Source: Mycolicibacterium neoaurum ATCC 25795
GTDB lineage: Bacteria > Actinomycetota > Actinomycetes > Mycobacteriales > Mycobacteriaceae
Length of the DNA: 64,000 nt
Reading direction: 5' to 3'
Assembly: GCF_000691525.1 (NCBI RefSeq)
Contig: NZ_JMDW01000012.1
Location: 298,475 to 362,474 of the forward strand
In this document: positions 36,900 to 45,551 of the stretch, in pieces
Layout of the letters: each line of letters opens with the position of its first letter
How positions within the stretch are numbered: position 1 is the first letter of the stretch
The notes under the pieces: generated by a model
The model's input: only the letters and a program-made list of their open reading frames with translations
Databases searched by the model: none
Told to the model about the DNA's origin: nothing
Position numbers and translations under genes: made by a program

Positions 36900-37916
36900 T
36901 CAGACCTGCGCCAGCTCACGCATATCGGCGAAGGCCGCCGCGTCGAACGGCGCGTAGGTCGGCGCCGGCGCGGGCACCCGCAGCGCGGTGATCTGGCCGT
37001 CCACATCGGCGATGTACAGCCGGTCACCAGGGGTGTTGAGTGCGATCGCGGTCGCACGCGCGCCCAGGGTGATGGTCTCCACCACCTCGTGGGTCAGCGT
37101 GCACAGGACCGACACCTCGTCGTAGTCGACGACGTAGGCGCGGGCACCGTCTGCGGACAGCACCATGTCGATGGGCAGCGTGCCGGCCGCGAAACCTGCG
37201 GTCACGACGAGCCGGGCCGGGTCGACGGTCTTGATGACGCCGCGGTTTCGCAGGTCAGAGGTCAGCACATAGACGGTGCCGTCGGCCGCGACCGCGAGCT
37301 GCCGGATCGGCGCCCCGATGGCCACCGTCCGATGCACCCGCGCGGTCTCGGTGTCGACGACCACGAGCCGGCTACCGGTCGCGGTGCTGACGCCGACGTA
37401 CAACCGTCGGCCGGACGGGTCGACGACCAGTCCGTCGATCGACGTGGCGGCACCGGCGGCGATATCGATGGTGCCGACCCGGTCGGCGGTGGTGTCCGCG
37501 ACCGCGACGTCGACATGGTCGTCACCGGTGCGGGCTGCGTACGCGCGCTTACCGTCGGGGCTGACCGCGACGGCGGTGACCGTGAAAGCCAGCGGGTACT
37601 CGGCGACCACCGCATTGGTGCGGATGTCGACGATCGTCAGACAGTCGGCCTCGGCCGCGCTGGTGACCACGAAGGCGCGGTCCTCGGTCAGACTGACCGC
37701 GACCGGAGCTCCGTCGAGTTCCACCAGGGCGGGCACGGCGGCGGCATCGGCACGGACGACCGCGACACTGTCGTCACCGAGGTTGGCCGCCACGATGGCG
37801 CCGGTGTTGGCCGCCACCGTCGCGATGGGGCCGCGGTTGACCGTGACCGAACCGGCGAAAGCGGTTCGTGAGTCGTTCAGCGCTGCGGCGTTGGCACGCA
37901 CGGAAACACTTGCCAT
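36900..37916 (-). CDS. YncE-like seven-bladed beta-propeller protein (Rv1057-type)
   Basis: A 338-residue protein of repeated beta-propeller blades (VAVSPDGKRAYAARTGDDHVDV, LVVDPSGRRLYVGVST, LNTPGDRLYIADVDGQ). No signal peptide is visible, so it appears cytosolic. By position and fold it matches Rv1057, a stress-induced gene under SigE and the MprAB/TrcRS systems in M. tuberculosis. ATG 37916 has GGAGG about 11 nt upstream. Upstream lies a 9-bp-arm palindrome with an overlapping GGAAC box. Biochemical function is unknown. Confidence 0.88.
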   Translation of the reverse strand: MASVSVRANAAALNDSRTAFAGSVTVNRGPIATVAANTGAIVAANLGDDSVAVVRADAAAVPALVELDGAPVAVSLTEDRAFVVTSAAEADCLTIVDIRTNAVVAEYPLAFTVTAVAVSPDGKRAYAARTGDDHVDVAVADTTADRVGTIDIAAGAATSIDGLVVDPSGRRLYVGVSTATGSRLVVVDTETARVHRTVAIGAPIRQLAVAADGTVYVLTSDLRNRGVIKTVDPARLVVTAGFAAGTLPIDMVLSADGARAYVVDYDEVSVLCTLTHEVVETITLGARATAIALNTPGDRLYIADVDGQITALRVPAPAPTYAPFDAAAFADMRELAQV

Positions 37917-38339
37917 CTCTTCGACACCTCCGCCGGGTGGCTACGCCGGCACTTGATCACGCCACGCGTCCGTAGGTCGGACGCGTTCCTGTGAGCGAGT
38001 CTAGCGACGGACGGTGACACCGAAATCGTGATCTTGTCGCCCCAGACGTTCACCGGCGCGCAACATCTCAGACATCCCTCAGGAAAAGATCGTTATACAG
38101 TTGTGACCTGCTTGCAGCGAACTGACAATTTCCTTCTATCAGCCCTTTTCAGATTTCAGCGAATCACCCTCCGGCACCGAACCCCACCAGCCCCACACGA
38201 TTTCCTCAGGGCCTGCCGGAAAAGTGAGCGCCAGATCACAGGAGCCGCGTCAGCAAACTTTGTGACCGGCGTCACCGGTACCAACACGAGCGATTCGCGA
38301 GCGGGTACCTCGAAGTTTTGCTGACTGCTCCAGCCACCG
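37917..38339. other. Promoter-rich intergenic region without a supported gene
   Basis: This 423-bp gap lies upstream of the beta-propeller gene and beyond the 3' end of the SH3/CHAP-like gene. It is clearly lower in GC than its surroundings from about 38020 to 38330. It holds the palindrome at 37964-37986. An open frame of 98 codons on the plus strand has no codon bias or family match, and I do not call it. Confidence 0.6.
37964..37986 (-). promoter_or_regulatory. Palindrome and possible SigE-type promoter before the beta-propeller gene
   Basis: ACGCGTCCG (37964-37972) and its exact complement CGGACGCGT (37978-37986) flank a 5-nt spacer, 48-70 nt upstream of the start codon. On the minus strand GGAACGCG, resembling an ECF-sigma -35 element, overlaps the distal arm. 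It is a candidate operator. That fits the stress control known for Rv1057 but is inferred. Confidence 0.5.
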
Positions 38340-39110
38340 TCACGGCAGCAGAATGTAGAGCAACCCCGGCTCGGCCTTGACCGTGCGCCCCGACCAGATA
38401 TTGGGCCCCTTGCCCGCGGCGTTCATCTCGGTCAGCGCCAGATACGTCCCGTCGGGCCGGGTCGAGACGGTGTCCACCCAGGCGATATGCCCGGTTTCCG
38501 GCGCAGCCAGCACGCCCGGCGGAATCACCACCAGCGACCGCTGCATGGGTTCGTCGACGACGGTCCAACCGGCCGCGCGGGCGGCACCGGCCAGCTCCCG
38601 GGGTGCGCCGCGCAGGGCCGGATAGGACCGCTCCCCCGAGGCGAAGAACCATTTCTCCAAGGCCCCCCAGGCCGCACTGCCCTTCTCGGCGGGGTTGGTC
38701 GCGACCGAGCGGCCGGTGGCGCGCGCCTGCGACACCGTCATCGATTCGGTGGCGCACGGTGGCACGACCGGGTCGTCCGAGCCGGTGTCCAACATGGCGT
38801 CGGTGACAAAGCCGCCGTCGGGCAACCGATTCCACAGATCGGTGGACATCCGATAGGGGCCACCGGAGAACACCGCACCGCGCGCGTAACAGGTGATGAC
38901 TATTCGCGCGCCGTCGGGAAGTGTCCCGATCTTCTGGCTCTCGGCGGACGGCGCCGATCGGATGTTGAGGTCGCGACTACCGGTGTTGACCGTGACCGTC
39001 GCCGATCCCGATTCGGCCACCGATTCAGGGGCCGCACCGACGACCGGTGCCGCGGCCAGGACCACCGCCGAAATCGCGAGCACGACCAGCGGGCCACGCC
39101 GCCTGTTCAT
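38340..39110 (-). CDS. Exported SH3-domain protein with degenerate CHAP-like region
   Basis: A 256-residue protein with a signal peptide ending near VVGAAPE. A bacterial SH3-like domain follows (about 40-110; VTVNTGSRDLNIRSAPSAESQKIGTLPDGARI). The C-terminal domain has GHIAWVDTV and the LTEMN segment, as in CHAP amidases. The position where CHAP enzymes carry the nucleophilic Cys (ahead of KGSAAWGALEKWFF) shows no cysteine, so it may be non-catalytic. A cell-wall-binding role is inferred. ATG 39110 starts the basic MNRRRGP signal sequence. Confidence 0.78.
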   Translation of the reverse strand: MNRRRGPLVVLAISAVVLAAAPVVGAAPESVAESGSATVTVNTGSRDLNIRSAPSAESQKIGTLPDGARIVITCYARGAVFSGGPYRMSTDLWNRLPDGGFVTDAMLDTGSDDPVVPPCATESMTVSQARATGRSVATNPAEKGSAAWGALEKWFFASGERSYPALRGAPRELAGAARAAGWTVVDEPMQRSLVVIPPGVLAAPETGHIAWVDTVSTRPDGTYLALTEMNAAGKGPNIWSGRTVKAEPGLLYILLP

Positions 39111-39232
39111 CAGCACTGTCGGGTGCACAGCAAGCCTTTCGGACACCGGTGCGCACAGCATAAGTTCCCGACTGATCATTTGCTGGGAGGCCGACCGTCA
39201 TTTGCCGGGTGTGTTCGGCCGCCGCGGCACGG

Positions 39233-39922
39233 TCACCGCCACTGGTAGCGGGTCTTGGGCCGCCCTGCCTTGCCGTAGTCGGTATGTCGGGTCACGGTGC
39301 CCTCCTCGGCCAGGCGCTCCAGATACCGCCAGGCGGTCACCCGTGACACCCCGACCTGCTTGGCGACCGCATCGGCGGTGATCCCATCCGCAGAATCCCG
39401 CACCGCGCGCGCGATCTCGTCGTTGGTGCCCGGCGCGACCCCCTTGGGCGCCGCCGTCCGGCCGGACCCCACCCGCAACTCGGCCAGCGCCCGGTCGACC
39501 TCGTCCTGACTGGCAGCGTCGGTTCCCGCGGGCAGCGCCTCCCGGTAGCGCTGATAGCGCTCGAGCCGGTCACGGAACGCCGCGAAGGTGAAAGGTTTGA
39601 GCAAGTAGGCCAGGGCACCATGGCCGACGGCCGCCCGCACCATCTCCAGGTCGCGTTCGGATGTGATGGTGATGATGTCGGGTGGCGGCTGGATGCCCGA
39701 CAGCGCTGACGCCAGGGTGATGCCGCTGGCATCTGGCAGCCCGATATCGAGCAGCACCAGATCGATCGGCACATCGGAGGCCGCCGCCTCACTGGCCACC
39801 CGCATCGCATCACGAGCGGTATGTGCCACGGCTGCCACGGAGAACCCGGCGATGCGCCCGAGGTAGGTCTTGTGCGCCTCGGCGATCAGGCTCTCGTCCT
39901 CGACGATCAACACGTTGATCAT
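39233..39922 (-). CDS. Response regulator, DcuR/CitB/DctR family
   Basis: A 229-residue regulator. The receiver domain (about 1-120) has acidic ED at 8-9, the phospho-acceptor Asp in VLLDIGLPDASG, Thr/Ser in ITITSE and Lys in LLKPF. The C-terminal winged HTH is of CitB type (DGITADAVAKQVGVSRVTAWRYLERLAEEG). Its ATG overlaps the kinase stop as ATGA, so the kinase gene is translated first. It probably controls dctA, which is divergent from the kinase gene. Confidence 0.92.
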   Translation of the reverse strand: MINVLIVEDESLIAEAHKTYLGRIAGFSVAAVAHTARDAMRVASEAAASDVPIDLVLLDIGLPDASGITLASALSGIQPPPDIITITSERDLEMVRAAVGHGALAYLLKPFTFAAFRDRLERYQRYREALPAGTDAASQDEVDRALAELRVGSGRTAAPKGVAPGTNDEIARAVRDSADGITADAVAKQVGVSRVTAWRYLERLAEEGTVTRHTDYGKAGRPKTRYQWR

Positions 39923-41511
39923 CGGCGCGTCACCGTCACCGTCACGACCGAACCGTACGTCACATCGGCGGTCAGGGTCCCCTGGTGCTTCTTGACCACC
40001 TGCGCCACCAGGGCCAGACCCAGCCCGTGCGCGCCGGCATCATGGTCCGACTTCGTCGAATAGCCGCGCTGCATTGCCTTTTCGAAGGTCCCTGGGTCCA
40101 TGCCCGGCCCACTGTCGGCAACCCGGATCAGCAACTGCTCCTCGTCCTGGTGAACAGTCACCTCCACCCACGGGTCCTCGGGGTCACAGGCGTCCATGGC
40201 ATTGTCGATCAGATTGCCCAGCACGGTGACCATCTCCTGTCCGCTCAGCAGCAGATCGTCGGTGTCGGCGGGCAGGCCGGTCTCCTCGGTGATCGTCAGC
40301 TCGACACCACGCTCGTCGGCCTGCGCCGTCTTGCCGAGCAACAGGGCGACCAGTGCGGGCTCGCCGACGGCAGCCGACAGCCGGTCGACGAGCTGTTGGG
40401 ACAGTTCCAGTTCGGCGGTGGCGAAGGTGACCGCTCGCTCGGCGTGCCCCATCTCGACCATGGTGACGATGGTGTGCAGTTTGTTGGCGGCCTCGTGGGC
40501 CTGCGCGCGCAGCGAGTCGGTGAGGACCTTCAGGGAGCTCAATTCGCCGAGTGCGCCCTGTAGTTCGGTCCGGTCGCGGATCGTCACCACCTCCGCGGCG
40601 TTCGCGTCCGACTGCACTGGTGACCGGTTCACGACCAGCACGCGGTCATCGGTCACGTGGATCTCGTCGCGGGCCCCGGGGTTGTAGGACCGTAGGAATT
40701 CGGGCAGATCGGCCCGCGCCACCGCACCGTCGGGCAGCCCCAACAACCGACGGGCCTCGTCGTTGACCAGTGCCACCCCGTCGCGGTCCAGCACGATGAG
40801 CCCCTCCGACACCGAATGCAGAATGGCGTCGTGGTGGTCGTACATGACACGCAGCTCGTCGGGCCGTAATCCCCGCGTCTGGCGCAGCAGGCGGCGTCGG
40901 ATCCCCCACACCCCGATCAACGAAACCGCAAGCGCGCCAACGGCGACGGTGGCGATCTTCGCCCACTGATCGTGCCAGCGATCGGCCAGACTCTGCTGCA
41001 GGATGCCGGCGGCCACCAGACCGATGACCCGCCCGTCCGCATCGGGCACCGGGACGACGGCGCGGATCGACGGTCCGAGCGTGCCGGTATACAGCTCGGT
41101 GAACGACTCACCGCGCAACGCGGGTGCGATGTTGCCCAGGTACTTCCCACCGATCTGGCTCGGATCGGTGTGGGTGTAGCGGGTGCGGTCCGGCGCCATG
41201 ATGGTGATGAAGGCGATATCGGTGTGCCTGCGCACCAGTTCGGTGACCGGTTGCAGGATCTCGGTGGCGCGCCCGGCGACGATCGCGTCGGCGGTCGACG
41301 GTGAATCGGCCAGCGCGGTGGCGATGCCGAGCACCTGCGCCCTGGCCGCGGCATCACCGTCGCGGCGGGCATCGAAGAGCGCCAGCGCGCTACCTGCCGC
41401 CACGATCAGCGCGATCACCAGGATCTGCAGCGCGATCGACTGTCCGGCCAACGACTTGGGCCACCCCGAGGACCAGCCCCGGGCCGGGCCTCGCGTGCCG
41501 CCCACCCGCAT
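39919..41511 (-). CDS. Sensor histidine kinase, DcuS/CitA family
   Basis: A 530-residue membrane kinase. An N-terminal helix (IALQILVIALIVAAGSALALF) and a second at about 205-225 enclose a periplasmic PAS/CACHE-type domain (HTDIAFITIMAPDRTRYTHTDPSQIGG, typical of CitA/DcuS ligand binding). A cytosolic PAS (DRDGVALVNDEARRLLGL) comes next, then the phospho-acceptor region (AQAHEAANKLHTIVTMVEMG) and the ATPase domain with N-box NLIDNAMDA and GLGLAL. By family it senses di- or tricarboxylates outside the cell. ATG 41511 is used; upstream starts are possible. Confidence 0.92.
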   Translation of the reverse strand: MRVGGTRGPARGWSSGWPKSLAGQSIALQILVIALIVAAGSALALFDARRDGDAAARAQVLGIATALADSPSTADAIVAGRATEILQPVTELVRRHTDIAFITIMAPDRTRYTHTDPSQIGGKYLGNIAPALRGESFTELYTGTLGPSIRAVVPVPDADGRVIGLVAAGILQQSLADRWHDQWAKIATVAVGALAVSLIGVWGIRRRLLRQTRGLRPDELRVMYDHHDAILHSVSEGLIVLDRDGVALVNDEARRLLGLPDGAVARADLPEFLRSYNPGARDEIHVTDDRVLVVNRSPVQSDANAAEVVTIRDRTELQGALGELSSLKVLTDSLRAQAHEAANKLHTIVTMVEMGHAERAVTFATAELELSQQLVDRLSAAVGEPALVALLLGKTAQADERGVELTITEETGLPADTDDLLLSGQEMVTVLGNLIDNAMDACDPEDPWVEVTVHQDEEQLLIRVADSGPGMDPGTFEKAMQRGYSTKSDHDAGAHGLGLALVAQVVKKHQGTLTADVTYGSVVTVTVTRR

Positions 41512-41548
41512 TGCGCAACCCTCTCCCGGCTGAACGTAATGAACTAAA

Positions 41549-41566
41549 ACGTGACCTACCTCACGT
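41549..41566. promoter_or_regulatory. Candidate operator between the kinase gene and dctA
   Basis: ACGTGA (41549-41554) and TCACGT (41561-41566) form a perfect 6-bp inverted repeat with a 6-bp spacer, in the 112-bp divergent promoter region. It is a plausible binding site for the DcuR-like regulator; inferred from position only. Confidence 0.4.
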
Positions 41567-41623
41567 GCGTGTTCGACCATCCTTTCAGACCCATTTTCCG
41601 TGCAGTGTTCGAAGGAGAACCCG

Positions 41624-43027
41624 ATGACAACCACGATGGACCGGCCGGCGCCCGAGCCGGCACCGGACGCGCCGAAGAAAAAGCACGACCGCACCCACTG
41701 GCTGTTCATCGCCGTCATCATCTCGGTGATCGCCGGCATCGGGGTGGGCATCTACGCCCCGGAGGTCGGCAAGAGCGTCGGCGTGCTTGGCACGATGTTC
41801 GTCGCACTGATCAAGATGATGATCGCCCCGGTCATCTTCTGCACGATCGTGCTGGGCATCGGTTCGGTCCGCAAGGCCGCCACCATCGGCAAGGTCGGCG
41901 GGTTGGCCTTCGTCTACTTCCTGGCGATGTCGACCTTCGCGCTGGCCATCGGCCTGCTCGTGGGCAACATCCTGCATCCCGGCAGCGGCCTCAAGCTCAC
42001 CGAGAGCGCTGCGGGCAAGGGTGCCGAACTCGCCGAGAAGGCACACGAATCCGGCGGCCTGCTCGATTTCGTCCAGGGCATCATCCCGACCTCGCTGTTC
42101 TCCGCGCTGACCGCGGGCAGCGTGCTGCAGGCGCTGTTCATCGCACTGCTCGTCGGGTTCGCCATCCAGGGCCTCGGTACGGCCGGTGATCCGATCCTGC
42201 GCGGTATCGAGCACCTGCAGAAGCTGGTGTTCAAGGTCCTGGTGATGATCCTGTGGCTGGCTCCTATCGGTGCGTTCGGTGCGATCGCCAATGTCGTCGG
42301 CCAGACCGGCTGGGCGGCGGTCGGCCAGCTGGCCGCGCTGATGCTCGGCTTCTACATCACCTGTGCCATCTTCGTCTTCGGCGTCCTGGGCACCCTGTTG
42401 CAACTGGTGTCGCGGATCTCGATCTTCAAACTGCTGCGCTACCTGGCCCGCGAGTACCTGCTCATCGTGTCGACCTCGTCGTCGGAGTCCGCCCTTCCCC
42501 GGCTGATCGCCAAGATGGAGCACCTTGGCGTGGACCGCTCGACGGTCGGTGTGGTGGTGCCCACCGGCTACTCGTTCAACCTGGACGGCACCGCGATCTA
42601 CCTGACCATGGCGTCGCTGTTCATCGCCAGCGCCCTGGGTGACCCACTGTCGGTGACCGAGCAGATCGGCCTGCTGGTGTTCATGATCGTCGCCTCCAAG
42701 GGTGCTGCCGGCGTCACCGGCGCCGGTCTGGCCACCCTGGCCGGCGGCCTGCAGGCCCACCGCCCCGACCTGCTCGATGGTGTCGGCCTGATCGTCGGCA
42801 TCGACCGGTTCATGTCCGAGGCCCGCGCGGTGACCAACTTCTCCGGTAACGCCGTGGCGACGCTGCTGGTCGGCACCTGGACCAAGACGATCGACCGCGC
42901 CAAGGTCGACGCCGTCCTCGGCGGACGGGACCCCTTCGACGAGCTGACCATGCTCGACGATCACGCCGCGCGCGCCGAAACCGATCCCCCTGCACGGGAA
43001 AAGACCGGAGCTGTCGTTCCGGTATAG
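41624..43027 (+). CDS. dctA: Dicarboxylate/amino acid:cation symporter (DctA-like)
   Basis: A DAACS-family secondary transporter of 467 residues with about eight helices and two re-entrant loops. Signature motifs are the serine-rich loop STSSSESALPR and GYSFNLDGTAIY. It imports C4-dicarboxylates or acidic amino acids with Na+ or H+. ATG 41624 has GAAGGAG 7 nt upstream; an upstream in-frame start at 41600 lacks such a site. It is divergent from the DcuS/DcuR-like system, the classic arrangement for regulated dicarboxylate uptake. A strong intrinsic terminator follows. Confidence 0.95.
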   Translation: MTTTMDRPAPEPAPDAPKKKHDRTHWLFIAVIISVIAGIGVGIYAPEVGKSVGVLGTMFVALIKMMIAPVIFCTIVLGIGSVRKAATIGKVGGLAFVYFLAMSTFALAIGLLVGNILHPGSGLKLTESAAGKGAELAEKAHESGGLLDFVQGIIPTSLFSALTAGSVLQALFIALLVGFAIQGLGTAGDPILRGIEHLQKLVFKVLVMILWLAPIGAFGAIANVVGQTGWAAVGQLAALMLGFYITCAIFVFGVLGTLLQLVSRISIFKLLRYLAREYLLIVSTSSSESALPRLIAKMEHLGVDRSTVGVVVPTGYSFNLDGTAIYLTMASLFIASALGDPLSVTEQIGLLVFMIVASKGAAGVTGAGLATLAGGLQAHRPDLLDGVGLIVGIDRFMSEARAVTNFSGNAVATLLVGTWTKTIDRAKVDAVLGGRDPFDELTMLDDHAARAETDPPAREKTGAVVPV

Positions 43028-43039
43028 GGTGCGCGAGAA

Positions 43040-43082
43040 CTGTGGCGCCGGACCTCTGTGGAGGTCCGGCGCCACAGCCTTT
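43040..43082 (+). terminator. Intrinsic terminator of dctA
   Basis: A perfect 17-bp stem (43040-43056 with 43061-43077) with a 4-nt loop is followed by CCTTTTT. It begins 12 bp after the dctA stop and is the strongest rho-independent-type terminator in the window. Confidence 0.92.
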
Positions 43083-43128
43083 TTCGCACCGCCGCACGTG
43101 AAATCGGCCGATATGCGACCATCCCGGT

Positions 43129-43914
43129 ATGAATCCGCAGGACGACCCGGAAGCTCGGATCCGTGCACTGGAGCCGACCGAGCTGGGTGCCGAGCAGCCG
43201 AGCCCGTCCACCTACGGCACCGGAAGTCCCGCCGCGCCGCCGCTGCCACCGCCGACTCAGCCGTGGCCGGAGCCGCCCTACGGCCAGGCGCCCCACGCAT
43301 CGGATCCATACGGACTGAACTCCTACGGCCAGAGCAACTACGGCCAGAGTCCTTACGGTGCCGACCCCTATGGCGGCGCGTACGCCCAGCCGTATCCGTC
43401 GGCACCGCAGCGTTCCGGGCTGCGGCCGTGGATGGTGATTGTTCCGCTGGCGTTGGTGTTGCTGTTCTTCGGCGGGGCGGCCGCCGCGTTCTGGCTGTTC
43501 AGTGCCGACGATTCGACTCCGGATGTGGCCGGTGGCGGTGGTGTGCTGATCGATGAGCCCGTCCGGCCCGCTGTGCCAGGGTTGCCCGAGATACCCGAAC
43601 TGCCGCCGATCGTCGTCGATCCGGGCGGCCCGAACACCCCCGTCGAACCCGGTGGCACGATCACGATCACCGGCATCGGCACCAACCGGACGGTGGCCTG
43701 TGCGGACCACATCGTTATCATCAGCGGCGCCAACAACACCATCGATGTGACCGGTCACTGCACGGCGGTCACCGTATCGGGCTTCGAGAATGTCGTCACC
43801 GCCCAGTCCACCGAGGAGATCACGGTGTCGGGTTTCGAAAACCGGGTCACCTACCGTGACGGGTCACCGACGATCAACCAGTCCGGCAGCGGAAACGCCA
43901 TCGAACAAGGCTGA
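43129..43914 (+). CDS. DUF3060 membrane-anchored protein
   Basis: A 261-residue protein. The N-terminal ~95 residues are cytosolic, Pro/Tyr/Gly-rich (repeats of SYGQSNYGQSPYG type). One membrane helix follows (PWMVIVPLALVLLFFGGAAAAFWLF), then an outside linker and a C-terminal domain of short repeats (ITISGANNTIDVTG, VSGFENVVTA, VSGFENRVTY) typical of DUF3060, probably a small beta-helix. Two cysteines (VACADH, GHCTAV) may pair. Function unknown. Confidence 0.85.
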   Translation: MNPQDDPEARIRALEPTELGAEQPSPSTYGTGSPAAPPLPPPTQPWPEPPYGQAPHASDPYGLNSYGQSNYGQSPYGADPYGGAYAQPYPSAPQRSGLRPWMVIVPLALVLLFFGGAAAAFWLFSADDSTPDVAGGGGVLIDEPVRPAVPGLPEIPELPPIVVDPGGPNTPVEPGGTITITGIGTNRTVACADHIVIISGANNTIDVTGHCTAVTVSGFENVVTAQSTEEITVSGFENRVTYRDGSPTINQSGSGNAIEQG

Positions 43915-43925
43915 TCGGCCGCGGG

Positions 43926-44771
43926 TCAGACCAGCGTGAGCCGCAGGGCCGCGGCGGTGGCGGGTCCGACGATGCCGTCGACGGTGAGTCCTGGCGTGCG
44001 CCGCTGGAATTCGCGCACCACGGCCTCGGTCGCCGCGCCGTACACACCGTCGATCTCGAGTTCACCGCCGTATCCGGCGTAGGCATATCTGAGTCGGCGT
44101 TGTAGTTCGGCGACCTGTGGCCCGGTGCTCCCGCGGAACAGCAGCACATCGGCGTACTCACCCACCGGCACAGGCGGTCGCGGTGCCGGACGCGCCGCGA
44201 CGGCCCCGATGCGGGCGGCGATATCGCCGCGCAACACCGTCATGTCGATGGCTCCGGGGTCCCATTTGCCTTGCGCGCGTCCCGCGTACTCGCGGTGCCC
44301 GATGGTGCGTTCCGACGTCTGTCCCAGGCGCCTGTTGATGGCCGCACAGCACTGCACGAGTGCCAGATACTGTGCGTCCGGCCAATTCCGGCGATGCGGT
44401 GCTGTCGGGCTGGTTCCGCTGTTGGCGCACTCGATACCGATCAGGTGCCAGTTGCCCATGTTGGTCGGGACCCACGGGTACATGCCGGTGCCGGCATGCC
44501 AGGCGACCCCGACGGCCACCACGGTGACCGTGCCATCCCTGGCGATGTGCAGCTGCGACAGCGGGCCGGGCAGGTCCGGTCGGCCGTAGGCGATGGATGC
44601 GGCATCGGCGCTGTCGGATCCGGTGTGGTGCACCATCACCCCGCGGATGTCCTTGAACTCACCGTGTCCGCGGGTGCGCCATCCCGGGAACTCGACCGGT
44701 TGGACTCCCTCGTTCCGAAGCACGTCGACAAGCCAGACCGGATCGCCGGTCCATGGCGTGCGCACAGGCAC
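43926..44771 (-). CDS. N-acetylmuramoyl-L-alanine amidase with peptidoglycan-binding domain, lysin-like
   Basis: A 281-residue protein. The Amidase_2 domain (about 1-185) has zinc-site and catalytic residues in MVHHTG (H48/H49), AWHAGTGM and GHREYAGRAQGKWDPGAIDM. The C-terminal PG_binding_1 domain (about 210-280) has LFRGSTGPQVAELQRRL and VDGIVGPATAAAL. There is no signal peptide. N-terminal sequence such as WLVDVLRNEGVQPVEFPGW closely resembles the amidase module of mycobacteriophage lysin A proteins. No other phage gene is nearby, so this is a domesticated or host lysin. GTG 44771 is the start. Confidence 0.88.
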   Translation of the reverse strand: MPVRTPWTGDPVWLVDVLRNEGVQPVEFPGWRTRGHGEFKDIRGVMVHHTGSDSADAASIAYGRPDLPGPLSQLHIARDGTVTVVAVGVAWHAGTGMYPWVPTNMGNWHLIGIECANSGTSPTAPHRRNWPDAQYLALVQCCAAINRRLGQTSERTIGHREYAGRAQGKWDPGAIDMTVLRGDIAARIGAVAARPAPRPPVPVGEYADVLLFRGSTGPQVAELQRRLRYAYAGYGGELEIDGVYGAATEAVVREFQRRTPGLTVDGIVGPATAAALRLTLV

Positions 44772-44777
44772 CGAAGC

Positions 44778-45551
44778 TCACAACACCTTCGACAGAAACT
44801 CCTGCAGACGAGGGTGTTTCGGATTGTCGAAGATCTCCGCGGGCGGGCCCTCCTCGACGATGTGACCGTCGGCCATGAAGATGACCCGGGATGCCACCTC
44901 ACGGGCGAAGCCCATCTCATGGGTGACGACGACCATCGTCATGCCACCGCGGGCCAGGGTGCGCAAGACCTCAAGGACGTCACCGACCATTTCCGGATCG
45001 AGCGCGCTGGTGGCCTCGTCGAACAACATGATCGACGGATTCATCGCCAGCGCCCGAGCAATGGCCACGCGTTGCTTCTGACCACCCGACAAGGTGGACG
45101 GCTTGACGCCCGCCTTCTCGGCCAGGCCCACCTGCCCCAGCAGTTCCAGCGCTTTCTTCTCGGCGGCCGCCTTGTCCGACTTCTTCGTCAGCAGCGGCGC
45201 CAACGTGACGTTCTGCAGCACCGTCATGTGCGGGAACAGATTGAAGTGCTGGAACACCATGCCGATGTGTTGGCGCACCTTGTCCAGATCGACCTTCGGA
45301 TCGGTCAGGTCGAAGCCGTCGACGACGACCTTGCCACCGGTGATGTCCTCCAGCTTGTTCAGACACCGCAGAAAGGTGGACTTGCCCGATCCCGACGGAC
45401 CGATGACGCAGACGACTTCACCATGGCTGACTGTGGTGTCGATGCCGTCGAGCACCACGAGGTCACCGAAAGACTTCTTGAGACCCTCGATGCGGATCTT
45501 GACCGTGCCTGCCGGCTCGCCGGCCGCGGCTTCGGTTACCAGTTCACTCAT
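44778..45551 (-). CDS. glnQ: Amino acid ABC transporter ATP-binding protein (GlnQ-type)
   Basis: A 257-residue ATPase. Walker A is GPSGSGKST, the Q-loop GMVFQHFNLFPH, the signature LSGGQKQR, Walker B IMLFDEATSALD, and the switch His is in THEMGF. Sequence and length place it in the polar amino acid importer subfamily. The start is fixed by ATGA overlap (45548-45551) with the fused GlnHP gene, so the two make one complete importer. The lysin-like gene follows 6 bp beyond its stop on the same strand. Confidence 0.95.
   Translation of the reverse strand: MSELVTEAAAGEPAGTVKIRIEGLKKSFGDLVVLDGIDTTVSHGEVVCVIGPSGSGKSTFLRCLNKLEDITGGKVVVDGFDLTDPKVDLDKVRQHIGMVFQHFNLFPHMTVLQNVTLAPLLTKKSDKAAAEKKALELLGQVGLAEKAGVKPSTLSGGQKQRVAIARALAMNPSIMLFDEATSALDPEMVGDVLEVLRTLARGGMTMVVVTHEMGFAREVASRVIFMADGHIVEEGPPAEIFDNPKHPRLQEFLSKVL

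Noticed and set aside
38028..38324. 98-codon open frame in the AT-richer gap
   Set aside because: No ribosome binding site, codon bias or recognisable protein; treated as non-coding.
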